Assembly: GCA_900547615.1 (NCBI GenBank)
Contig: URHH01000141.1
Coordinates: 1 to 6,346, forward strand
DNA: 6,346 nucleotides
Direction of reading: 5' to 3'
DNA from: an uncultured Blautia sp.
GTDB lineage: Bacteria > Bacillota > Clostridia > Lachnospirales > Lachnospiraceae
Both the position numbers and the translations under genes were made by a program. The notes below the pieces were generated by a model that saw only the letters and a program-made list of their open reading frames with translations, was not told where the DNA came from and did no database searches. How positions within the stretch are numbered: position 1 is the first letter of the stretch; every line of letters starts with the position of its first letter. Below, piece by piece: positions 1 to 5,839 of this stretch.

Positions 1-70
1 CAGCCTGGGAAATGCTTCCCGTGCGTCCTACGGTATAAAAAATATGGTACAAAGAAAGATTTTCTCTCAT
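1..70 (-). CDS. LysR-type transcriptional regulator, N-terminal 23 codons (partial, runs off left edge)
   Basis: The minus strand opens with ATG at 70-68 and stays open to the window edge. An AGGAGG-like site (GGAGG, 84-80) lies 9 nt upstream. The encoded start contains LYHIFYTVGRTGSISQA, which matches the first helices of a LysR-family winged HTH domain (typical form: L..F..V...GS.S.AA), so the DNA-binding domain begins here. LysR regulators are usually about 300 residues, with a C-terminal domain that binds a small molecule; that part is outside the window. The gene is divergent from leuC, the classic layout for a LysR protein that controls its neighbour and itself. Inference: it regulates leuCD, perhaps in response to a leucine-pathway intermediate. 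The family call is firm for so short a piece; the ligand is unknown. Confidence 0.85.
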   Translation of the reverse strand, partial: MRENLSLYHIFYTVGRTGSISQA

Positions 71-121
71 AAGCAGATTCCTCCGGGGTAATATATGCTG
101 CATTTGCATTGTTGTTTGTGA

Positions 122-142
122 ATAACTATAACTATAAGTTAT
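122..142. promoter_or_regulatory. Candidate LysR-box operator between the divergent regulator and leuC
   Basis: The sequence ATAACTATAAGTTAT (128-142) is a palindrome, ATAAC-N5-GTTAT, with the T-N11-A spacing (T129, A141) typical of LysR-family binding sites. A further ATAACT copy at 122-127 lies directly before it, so the left half-site is doubled. The site is 58 nt from the regulator start and 87 nt from the leuC start, between the two genes. Downstream on the plus strand are weak -10-like stretches (for example TATTAT at 168-173) with no good -35 box, as expected for an activator-dependent promoter. Binding is inferred from form and position only. Confidence 0.6.
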
Positions 143-228
143 GGAAAGTATCATAAATATATATTAGTATTATATCAGAAACAATGGTAAAATAACAGCA
201 GAAGTTAAGAAAACAGGAGGAATTACAA

Positions 229-1497
229 ATGGGAATGACAATGACACAGAAAATTCTGGCAGCTCATGCAGGTCTTGATTCTGTAGAAGCAGGACAGTTA
301 ATAGAGGCAGATTTAGACCTTGTTCTCGGAAATGATATTACTTCTCCGGTGGCAATTCACGAGATGGATAAAATGACAGTGGAGACCGTTTTTGATAAAG
401 ATAAAGTAGCCCTTGTAATGGATCACTTTATTCCAAATAAAGACATTAAATCAGCAGAGCATTGCAAATGCGTCCGGGAGTTTGCATGTAAACACGATAT
501 TACAAATTATTTTGATGTGGGAGAAATGGGAATCGAACACGCTCTTCTTCCGGAAAAAGGACTGACCGTTGCGGGAGATGTGATCATCGGAGCAGATTCT
601 CATACCTGTACATACGGGGCACTGGGAGCTTTCTCCACAGGCGTTGGAAGCACGGATATGGCTGCCGGAATGGCAACAGGAAAAGCCTGGTTTAAAGTAC
701 CTTCCGCAATCCGTTTTAACCTTGTGGGAAAACCGAAAAAATGGGTGAGCGGAAAAGATGTGATCCTTCATATTATCGGAAAAATCGGCGTGGACGGCGC
801 TCTTTATAAATCAATGGAATTTACAGGAGAAGGCATTAAAAACCTTTCTATGGACGACCGTTTCACCATCGCAAACATGGCGATCGAGGCAGGGGGAAAG
901 AACGGCATTTTCCCGGTAGATGAAATTGCGAAAGCCTATATGAAAGAGCATTCTAAACGTCCGTACAAAGTGTACGAGGCAGATGCGGACGCCGTATACG
1001 AAGAAGAGTATACTATTGATTTAAGCGAACTGGAGCCGACCATCGCCTTTCCTCACCTTCCGGAAAATACAAAGACCATTTCCGAGATAAAGGAAGAGGT
1101 AATGGTGGATCAGGCAGTCATTGGTTCCTGTACAAACGGAAGAATTGACGATCTTCGCACAGCGGCAGAAATTTTAAAGGGCAGAAAAGTAAAAAAAGGT
1201 GTGCGCTGCATTGTGATTCCTGCAACACAGGCGATTTATCTCCAGGCAATGGAAGAGGGGCTTTTAAAAATCTTTATTGAGGCAGGCGCAGTAGTAAGCA
1301 CTCCGACCTGCGGTCCCTGTCTCGGAGGATACATGGGCATTCTTGCAGCAGGAGAGCGGTGCATTTCCACAACAAACCGAAACTTTGTGGGACGTATGGG
1401 ACACGTAGATTCCGAGGTTTATCTTGCAAGCCCGGCAGTGGCGGCAGCAAGCGCAGTAACCGGAAAGATTTCCGCGCCGGAAGAACTGGGATTATAA
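229..1497 (+). CDS. leuC: 3-isopropylmalate dehydratase large subunit
   Basis: LeuC is the catalytic [4Fe-4S] subunit of isopropylmalate isomerase. With LeuD it converts 2-isopropylmalate to 3-isopropylmalate by dehydration and rehydration in cytosolic leucine biosynthesis. The protein has 422 residues, the length of the shorter bacterial/archaeal LeuC/HacA-type class rather than the roughly 465-residue enterobacterial class. Visible aconitase-family motifs are DHFIPN (65-70), the DSHTCTYGA block (123-131), and cluster ligands C301 (GSCTNGR) and C361/C364 (TPTCGPCLGG). NRNFVGRMG lies at 383-391. The start at 229 is chosen because AGGAGG (215-220) sits 8 nt upstream; Met3 and Met5 would be too far. 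leuD follows after 12 bp, so the two are co-transcribed. Related enzymes such as homoaconitase or citramalate-pathway isomerases share these motifs, but the leuD partner and the LysR neighbour favour LeuC. Confidence 0.96.
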   Translation: MGMTMTQKILAAHAGLDSVEAGQLIEADLDLVLGNDITSPVAIHEMDKMTVETVFDKDKVALVMDHFIPNKDIKSAEHCKCVREFACKHDITNYFDVGEMGIEHALLPEKGLTVAGDVIIGADSHTCTYGALGAFSTGVGSTDMAAGMATGKAWFKVPSAIRFNLVGKPKKWVSGKDVILHIIGKIGVDGALYKSMEFTGEGIKNLSMDDRFTIANMAIEAGGKNGIFPVDEIAKAYMKEHSKRPYKVYEADADAVYEEEYTIDLSELEPTIAFPHLPENTKTISEIKEEVMVDQAVIGSCTNGRIDDLRTAAEILKGRKVKKGVRCIVIPATQAIYLQAMEEGLLKIFIEAGAVVSTPTCGPCLGGYMGILAAGERCISTTNRNFVGRMGHVDSEVYLASPAVAAASAVTGKISAPEELGL

Positions 1498-1509
1498 GGA
1501 GGAAGAGTT

Positions 1510-1995
1510 ATGCAGGCAAAAGGAACAGTATTCAAATATGGAGATAATGTAGATACAGACGTAATTATCCCTGCCCGCTATCTGAATTCCTCAGACCCGG
1601 CAGAGCTGGCATTACACTGTATGGAAGACATTGATAAGGATTTTATTAAAAATGTAAAAAAAGGCGACATCATTGTAGCAGATAAAAACTTCGGCTGCGG
1701 TTCTTCCAGAGAACATGCGCCAATCGCCATCAAGGCAGCAGGCGTAAGCTGCGTGATCGCAGAGACCTTTGCCAGAATCTTTTACAGAAACGCCATCAAC
1801 ATCGGGCTTCCTATTATAGAGTGCCCGGAGGCGAGCAAAGGCATAGAAGCAGGCGATGAGGTGGAGGTAGACTTCGATTCCGGCATGATCTACAATCGCA
1901 CAAAAGGAACAGAATTTAAAGGTCAGGCATTCCCGGAGTTTATGCAGAAGATCATCAAAGCAGAAGGGCTTGTAAATTATATTAATAATAAGTAA
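1510..1995 (+). CDS. leuD: 3-isopropylmalate dehydratase small subunit
   Basis: LeuD is the swivelling small subunit that completes the isopropylmalate isomerase active site with LeuC. The 161 residues match the compact clostridial/archaeal LeuD class. Visible motifs are the N-terminal GDNVDTDVIIPARYL (11-25), the NFGCGSSREHAP block (60-71), which carries substrate-contacting Ser/Arg residues, and ETFARIFYRNAINIGLP (85-101). The loop after the first motif reads YLNSSDP (24-30); in this family that loop helps set substrate choice, and I cannot assign specificity from it alone. The AGGAGG site at 1497-1502 overlaps the last base of the leuC stop codon and lies 7 nt before the ATG, so the two genes form one operon with probable translational coupling. 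leuB, often next in such operons, is absent: a terminator follows directly. Confidence 0.95.
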   Translation: MQAKGTVFKYGDNVDTDVIIPARYLNSSDPAELALHCMEDIDKDFIKNVKKGDIIVADKNFGCGSSREHAPIAIKAAGVSCVIAETFARIFYRNAINIGLPIIECPEASKGIEAGDEVEVDFDSGMIYNRTKGTEFKGQAFPEFMQKIIKAEGLVNYINNK

Positions 1996-2007
1996 GAAAA
2001 GGAAAAG

Positions 2008-2041
2008 GGCGGCGCAGTCTTATGACCGGGCTGCTTTTTTC
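2008..2041 (+). terminator. Rho-independent terminator of leuCD
   Basis: Thirteen bases after the leuD stop, GCGGCGCAGTC (2009-2019) can pair with GACCGGGCTGC (2024-2034) around a TTAT loop. The 11-position stem has two mismatches and one wobble and is followed directly by six T residues (2035-2040). The stem is imperfect but GC-rich, and its position fits the end of the operon. Confidence 0.7.
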
Positions 2042-2060
2042 TGCGTATAAGGGGGAAAAG

Positions 2061-2340
2061 TTTTGGGGCTGTATAGGCGGGAAATAAAGGAGAGTAAGTT
2101 TTAGCCTGTAAATTTTGTGGGGAATGAGGCGAAATAAGCGGGAAATGGAGGAAGCTATATTTTAGCCTACAAATTTTGAGGGGAATGAGGCGAAATAGGT
2201 GGGAAATGGAGGAGGCTGTATTTTAGCCTATAAATTTTGAGGTGAAATAAGCTGAAAATTAAGGGGAGCTATATTTAACCTACAAATTTTACGGCGAAAT
2301 AGGCAGAAAATGGAGAAGGACATATTTTAGCTTATAAAAT
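2061..2340. repeat. Degenerating tandem repeat array, units 61 to 51 bp
   Basis: Four head-to-tail copies begin at 2099, 2160, 2221 and 2274 (lengths 61, 61, 53 and 51 bp). A partial copy precedes them (2061-2098) and a decayed start follows (from 2325). Each unit opens with TTTTAGCCTAYAAATTTTG or a close variant, continues with a GGCGAAATA-like stretch and GGGAAATGGAG, and ends in GCTATA or GCTGTA. The two long units carry an extra block of about 9 bp between two GAGG copies (compare 2177-2196 with 2238-2248), which looks like a slippage deletion in the later units. Unit lengths are not multiples of three and there is no ribosome binding site, so the array is non-coding. It lies between the leuD terminator and the next gene. 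Function unknown. Confidence 0.85.
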
Positions 2341-2374
2341 AAGGTTTGAAAATAGGATATTATGGACAGAACAT

Positions 2375-2417
2375 AAATTTCAGCCTATTTTGCCTTGGAA
2401 AAAGTAGGCGGAAATTT
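2375..2417. repeat. Strong inverted repeat (17-bp stem hairpin) after the tandem array
   Basis: AAATTTCAGCCTATTTT (2375-2391) pairs with bases 2401-2417 around a 9-nt loop (2392-2400). Only one position is mismatched (A2382/G2410) and one is a G-T wobble. The arms reuse the GCCTA and AAATTT words of the adjacent tandem units, so this hairpin is probably derived from them. No T-run follows on either strand, so it is not a standard terminator. From here to 2538 I see only purine-rich, C-poor DNA up to the next ribosome binding site, with no clear promoter. Confidence 0.7.
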
Positions 2418-2538
2418 GGAAACTAAGAAAAAAAGTGCATTTGAAGAAGAAAAAAGTAGGGTGATTTTGAAAAAGCGAGAAAAAAGCGGAAAAATAGTTT
2501 GAAAGAGTGTTGGCGTAAAATAAAGGGAGGAAACGAAG

Positions 2539-4074
2539 ATGAGGAAAAAGTTATTATCATTGCTGCTGGGCGTTGTTATGACGGCAGTTCCTTTTACACC
2601 AGTAAGCGCTGAGGAACTGACAGATGGAAACGCAGGAGAAGATTTAACATCAGAGGCGGGGGAGCTTTCAGAAGCTCCTCTGCCGGGAATCCAGGGAAAA
2701 GCTTCGGAAACGGCAACTCTTTGCCCGGGTCAGGTATATGAAGCAAGCATACAGGTTATCGGAGAAGGTGATTTATCGGTATCCAGCAGCTCTGATAAAA
2801 TAAGTGTGAAATATACAGGCTGCACCAGACTGCAGATTGGCAGCTATGTGAAGTACGTGTATGGATATGATATTTCCTGTCCTGAGGAAGGAAGCTATAC
2901 GGTTACGTTTACCCACCCAAGCGGACAGAAGCTGGATTATTCTTTAAATGTCAAACCACATGACCTGAAGAAAATAAAAACAGTAGAGCCTACCTGTACC
3001 GTGTCCGGTTATACAGAGTATAAATGCTCAAGATGTGAAAAAACAGAAAAAGGCGATATTGTTGAAGCAAAAGGCCATGTATGGGGCAAAGAGTATGTAG
3101 TTGATAAAGAAGCGTCCTGCGCACAGAAAGGGCAGAAGAGCATTCATTGTACAGTATGTGATGAAGTACAGAAAGAAAGCATTATAGAAATTCCGGCGCT
3201 TGAGCATAAGTATGAGACAACTGTCAAAAAAGCAGATTTTATAGAAGACGGAAGCATTGTGACTGCCTGCAGTGTATGTGGAGATAAAAAAGAAAATACC
3301 GTGATCCCTCATGTGGCAGAAGTGCGCCTTTCCCATACGGAGTTTCGCTATAACGGCGCGAACAGACAGCCGAAAGTGACTTTGTATGACCGCGCAGGAA
3401 GAGAACTTTCTTCTGATAATTACAGTGTCGTTTATCCAAAAGAAAGCAAAAGACCGGGAGAATATGCTCTTACTGTGACTCTTTCCGGAGAAAATTATGA
3501 AGGAAGTACATCGGCAGATTATACTGTGCGAAAAGCAGATCAGACCATTGCTTTGGAGGACGCAGTAAAGCGTATTGACAGCAAAACCTTTACCCTCAAG
3601 GCGAAGATCACCCAGGGAAATAAAAGCGGCAGGTTTGGCTATAAGTCAGATAATCCGGAAGTGGCTTCCGTGACAAGCTGGGGTAAAATTACATTCCACA
3701 AAGTAGGAAAGGTAAATATCACGGCAACAACAAACGGAAACGACAATTATAACAGCGCATCAAAAACAGTTACCATTACGATCGTTCCAACTCCTACGGC
3801 GATCACAAAGCTTCAGAGTGTAAAGCCGGGCCGCATCAATATCCAGTACAGAGGAAATAAAGACGTGGACGGCTATCAGATCCAGTGTGCCTTAACTCCG
3901 GATATGAAGGGCGCAAAAAGTTATGCCGTTAAGAATCCGGCAGTCCGCAGCTATTCCAGAACAGACGCGAAAAGCGGAGAGAAATATTATGTCCGTGTCA
4001 GAACGTATAAAATGGCAGATGGAGAACGCATATATTCCAACTGGAGCGGTGTGAAGAGTGTTGTTATTAAATAA
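2539..4074 (+). CDS. Secreted multidomain protein with Cys/His modules, Ig-like and FN3-like regions
   Basis: I do not recognise a named gene. The 511-residue product begins with a signal peptide (KK, hydrophobic 5-20, probable cleavage after VSA at 24), so it is exported. Residues 25-60 are a polar linker. Residues 60-140 look like a beta-rich domain. Residues 150-258 hold three related modules: C153...C163-x2-C166...H180; C194...C204-x2-C207...H223; and C244-x2-C247...H258, the last lacking the first Cys (Phe234 is there). Residues 260-332 resemble bacterial MBG/YDG-type Ig-like repeats (FRYNG, NYEGS). Residues 333-416 resemble a BIG2-like Ig fold, and 420-511 a fibronectin III-like fold (GYQIQ, YYVRVRTYK, SNWS). 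No LPXTG motif, transmembrane anchor or catalytic motif is visible, so it may be released or held non-covalently at the surface. GGAGG (2526-2530) lies 8 nt before the ATG. It is flanked by terminators and looks monocistronic. Confidence 0.85.
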   Translation: MRKKLLSLLLGVVMTAVPFTPVSAEELTDGNAGEDLTSEAGELSEAPLPGIQGKASETATLCPGQVYEASIQVIGEGDLSVSSSSDKISVKYTGCTRLQIGSYVKYVYGYDISCPEEGSYTVTFTHPSGQKLDYSLNVKPHDLKKIKTVEPTCTVSGYTEYKCSRCEKTEKGDIVEAKGHVWGKEYVVDKEASCAQKGQKSIHCTVCDEVQKESIIEIPALEHKYETTVKKADFIEDGSIVTACSVCGDKKENTVIPHVAEVRLSHTEFRYNGANRQPKVTLYDRAGRELSSDNYSVVYPKESKRPGEYALTVTLSGENYEGSTSADYTVRKADQTIALEDAVKRIDSKTFTLKAKITQGNKSGRFGYKSDNPEVASVTSWGKITFHKVGKVNITATTNGNDNYNSASKTVTITIVPTPTAITKLQSVKPGRINIQYRGNKDVDGYQIQCALTPDMKGAKSYAVKNPAVRSYSRTDAKSGEKYYVRVRTYKMADGERIYSNWSGVKSVVIK

Positions 4075-4082
4075 GGGGACAG

Positions 4083-4116
4083 AGAAGTGCTTCCGTAAAG
4101 GGGCACTTCTTTTATT
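4083..4116 (+). terminator. Rho-independent terminator after the secreted-protein gene
   Basis: AGAAGTGC (4083-4090) pairs perfectly with GCACTTCT (4103-4110). Three further pairs inside (two of them wobbles) leave a 6-nt loop, and the stem is followed by TTTTATT. It begins 8 nt after the stop codon. Confidence 0.88.
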
Positions 4117-4143
4117 GCAGTTTATCTGTCGGCAGGTTATAAT
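4115..4143 (+). promoter_or_regulatory. Candidate SigA-type promoter of the AAA-ATPase-like gene
   Basis: A perfect TATAAT (4138-4143) lies 17 nt after TTGCAG (4115-4120), a weak -35 that keeps only the TTG. The -35 overlaps the T-tract of the preceding terminator. It sits about 40 nt before the start codon, which indicates transcription independent of the upstream gene. Confidence 0.6.
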
Positions 4144-4182
4144 ATAGCAAAGGCAGAATATAAAATAAATGGAGGGCTGTAT

Positions 4183-5376
4183 ATGGGAAGTTATCTGAAT
4201 CCGGGAAGCAAACGATTTCGGGAAAGTCTGAACTCTCAGATTTACGTGGATAAAACAGGATTGATAGAAAAAACGAATAAAGTACTAAATACAGAGCAGA
4301 AGTTTGTGTGTGTCAGCCGTCCAAGAAGATTTGGGAAATCTATGGCTGCGGATATGCTGGCAGCTTATTATGACTGCGGAGAAAATACAGAAGAATTGTT
4401 CGCAGGTTTAAAAATCAGCAGGGCAGAAACTTATCGGGAGTACTTAAACGGGTATGATGTGATAAAAGTGAATATGCAGCAATTTTTAAGCCTTACAAAC
4501 GATATTGATGAGATGCTGTCGCTGTTACAAAAAAGGGTGCTTTCTGAATTGAAACGTAAGTATCCGGAATATGCAGATACGATGTATCTTGTGTTTGCTA
4601 TGAACGATATATATGCAAATACAGGACGTCCTTTTGTGATTCTTATTGACGAGTGGGATTGTCTGTTTCGTGAATATCAGCAGGATTTTGAGGTGCAGAA
4701 GAAGTATCTTGATTTTTTAAGGCTATGGCTTAAAGATCAGGATTATGTTGCTTTGGCGTATATGACCGGAATTTTGCCTATTAAAAAATATGGTTCTCAT
4801 TCTGCTTTAAATATGTTTACAGAGTATTCTATGACGGATCCGGGGAGCATGGCTGAATATTTTGGCTTTACAGAGAATGAGGTGAGGAATCTTTGTATAA
4901 AATATGAGATGAATTTCGAAGAAACAAAAGCATGGTATGACGGATATAAAATGTCTGCTTATCACAAAGACGGAAATATTGTTTATTCTATGTACAGCCC
5001 AAAGTCTGTTGTAGAAGCTATGCTTCGCCACAAATATGGCACCTACTGGAATCAGACAGAAACATATGAAGCGCTGAAGGTTTATATTCGCATGAATTTT
5101 GACGGACTGAAAGATTCTATAGTCAGAATGCTTGCAAATGATAAAATTTATATTAATACGGGAACGTTCAGTAACGATATGACAACATTTCAAACAAGAG
5201 ATGATGTGCTGACTTTGCTGGTGCATTTGGGCTATTTAACATACGACAGCAGGACAGAAACGGTTACAATTCCAAATAAAGAAGTTTCTATGGAATATAT
5301 CAATGCTGTTCGTACCCTGGACTGGCATGAGGTAATAGATTCTGTAGAAGCCTCGCGAAAGCTGTTGGAAAATTAG
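4183..5376 (+). CDS. AAA-ATPase-like family protein, C-terminally truncated (no PD-(D/E)XK nuclease domain)
   Basis: This belongs to the AAA-ATPase-like family (PF09820 type) common in gut Firmicutes and Bacteroidetes, whose cellular role is not established. Visible marks are YVDKT (21-25), the P-loop SRPRRFGKS (45-53), Walker B FVILIDEWD (151-159, with D156 and E157), the conserved TGILPIKKY (195-203) with SALNMFTEYSMTDP (207-220), WYDGY (251-255) and YSPKSVVEAM (271-280). Relatives are usually above 500 residues, with a C-terminal PD-(D/E)XK nuclease-like domain carrying a VVELKW-type motif. This one stops at 397, shortly after the helical region ending SRKLLEN, where relatives continue. 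None of that domain's sequence appears downstream, so a 3' deletion is likely. The ATP-binding part is intact and the gene could still be expressed. GGAGGG (4171-4176) lies 6 nt before ATG, and a promoter with perfect TATAAT lies upstream. Confidence 0.88.
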   Translation: MGSYLNPGSKRFRESLNSQIYVDKTGLIEKTNKVLNTEQKFVCVSRPRRFGKSMAADMLAAYYDCGENTEELFAGLKISRAETYREYLNGYDVIKVNMQQFLSLTNDIDEMLSLLQKRVLSELKRKYPEYADTMYLVFAMNDIYANTGRPFVILIDEWDCLFREYQQDFEVQKKYLDFLRLWLKDQDYVALAYMTGILPIKKYGSHSALNMFTEYSMTDPGSMAEYFGFTENEVRNLCIKYEMNFEETKAWYDGYKMSAYHKDGNIVYSMYSPKSVVEAMLRHKYGTYWNQTETYEALKVYIRMNFDGLKDSIVRMLANDKIYINTGTFSNDMTTFQTRDDVLTLLVHLGYLTYDSRTETVTIPNKEVSMEYINAVRTLDWHEVIDSVEASRKLLEN

Positions 5377-5415
5377 TGAGAGAGTGTTATACGATTTTCA
5401 AGGGAAAACGAAAAT

Positions 5416-5446
5416 AGCCGCCAACTATTCGCGCTAGTTGACGGCT
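5416..5446 (-). terminator. Hairpin, probable minus-strand terminator facing the AAA gene
   Basis: AGCCGCCAACTA (5416-5427) and TAGTTGACGGCT (5435-5446) form a 12-bp stem around a 7-nt loop. As plus-strand RNA the stem has a C/A mismatch (5421/5441). As minus-strand RNA the same position is a G-U wobble, so the stem is fully paired, and it is followed there by ATTTTCGTTTT. This asymmetry suggests the minus-strand transcript is the functional one, probably readthrough from tRNA-Pro about 160 nt upstream. Alternatively it is a remnant of an element end at the truncation site of the AAA gene. Confidence 0.55.
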
Positions 5447-5597
5447 GAAAGTATAAAACTTTAAGCTGTTACTTTTAGAGGGGTAAGCCGCTTCTCTTCC
5501 TGAACACACAAAAGAAGTGAATGGACAATATTATACGTTTGATATAACTTCATTGAGGGAAAAGCAGATATAATTATAAGACTTAGTAAGAGTAATC
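5447..5597. other. Intergenic stretch with one short hairpin and no gene seen
   Basis: No open frame with a plausible start and ribosome binding site is visible on either strand. AGAGGGG (5477-5483) can pair with CTTCTCT (5491-5497; two wobbles) around a 7-nt loop, but no T-run follows on either strand. The rest is AT-rich and unremarkable. Confidence 0.5.
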
Positions 5598-5603
5598 AAA
5601 AAA

Positions 5604-5677
5604 TCGGGGCAACAGGATTTGAACCTGCGACCTCACGGCCCCCAGCCGTGCGCGCTACCAAGCTACGCCATACCCCG
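5604..5677 (-). tRNA. tRNA-Pro (anticodon GGG)
   Basis: Reading the minus strand from 5677, 74 nt fold into a complete cloverleaf. The acceptor is CGGGGTA/TGCCCCG, with the C1-G72 pair and A73 typical of bacterial tRNA-Pro. The D-stem is GCGT/GCGC. The anticodon stem CACGG/CCGTG encloses the loop CTGGGGG, giving anticodon GGG after U33. The T-arm is GCAGG-TTCAAAT-CCTGT. It decodes CCC and CCU. CCA is not encoded: six T residues follow A73 directly (5603-5598), so CCA must be added after transcription. It is convergent with the AAA-ATPase-like gene and divergent from the T-box leader. Confidence 0.97.
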
Positions 5678-5688
5678 CAACGGTCTTT

Positions 5689-5717
5689 ATTATAACAGTA
5701 TATAAAAAAAAATTCAA
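5689..5717 (-). promoter_or_regulatory. Promoter of tRNA-Pro
   Basis: On the minus strand TTGAAT (5717-5712) is followed after exactly 17 nt by a perfect TATAAT (5694-5689). TG stands one base before it, an extended -10. The tRNA 5' end is 11 nt downstream, so transcription starts just before the mature tRNA. Confidence 0.88.
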
Positions 5718-5804
5718 CTATTTTTTAGCGATTTTTGAAAAAATTCCAAATCATTTCCTGAATCATTTTTTGTGGTATTTTATTCGAAATAGTATGGAAA
5801 TATA

Positions 5805-5833
5805 TTGACAAAATCACGTTGAAGTGTTAAACT
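5805..5833 (+). promoter_or_regulatory. Promoter of the T-box leader transcript
   Basis: A perfect TTGACA (5805-5810), a 17-nt spacer and TAAACT (5828-5833) form a strong SigA-type promoter. The expected start near 5840 is about 30 nt before the first T-box helix. It is divergent from the tRNA-Pro promoter; the roughly 90 bases between them are AT-rich with nothing else recognised. Confidence 0.85.
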
Positions 5834-5839
5834 GAAACC

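Noticed and set aside
94..112. ATGCTGCATTTGCAT-like near palindrome in the lysR leader
   Set aside because: Short, imperfect and rich in simple TGCA words; not distinguishable from chance.
451..771. Minus-strand open frame inside leuC
   Set aside because: Antisense to well-conserved leuC codons, with Cys- and His-rich random-looking sequence and no ribosome binding site. The same holds for the frames at 1359-1547 (+), 3028-3336 (-), 3239-3439 (-) and 4807-5226 (-).
2061..2340. The repeat array as a CRISPR
   Set aside because: Units are contiguous, vary along their whole length and have no constant repeat alternating with unique spacers; no cas gene is nearby.
5604..5677. tRNA-Pro as an integration site of a mobile element next to the truncated AAA gene
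   Set aside because: No integrase gene and no repeated tRNA 3' end are visible in the window.
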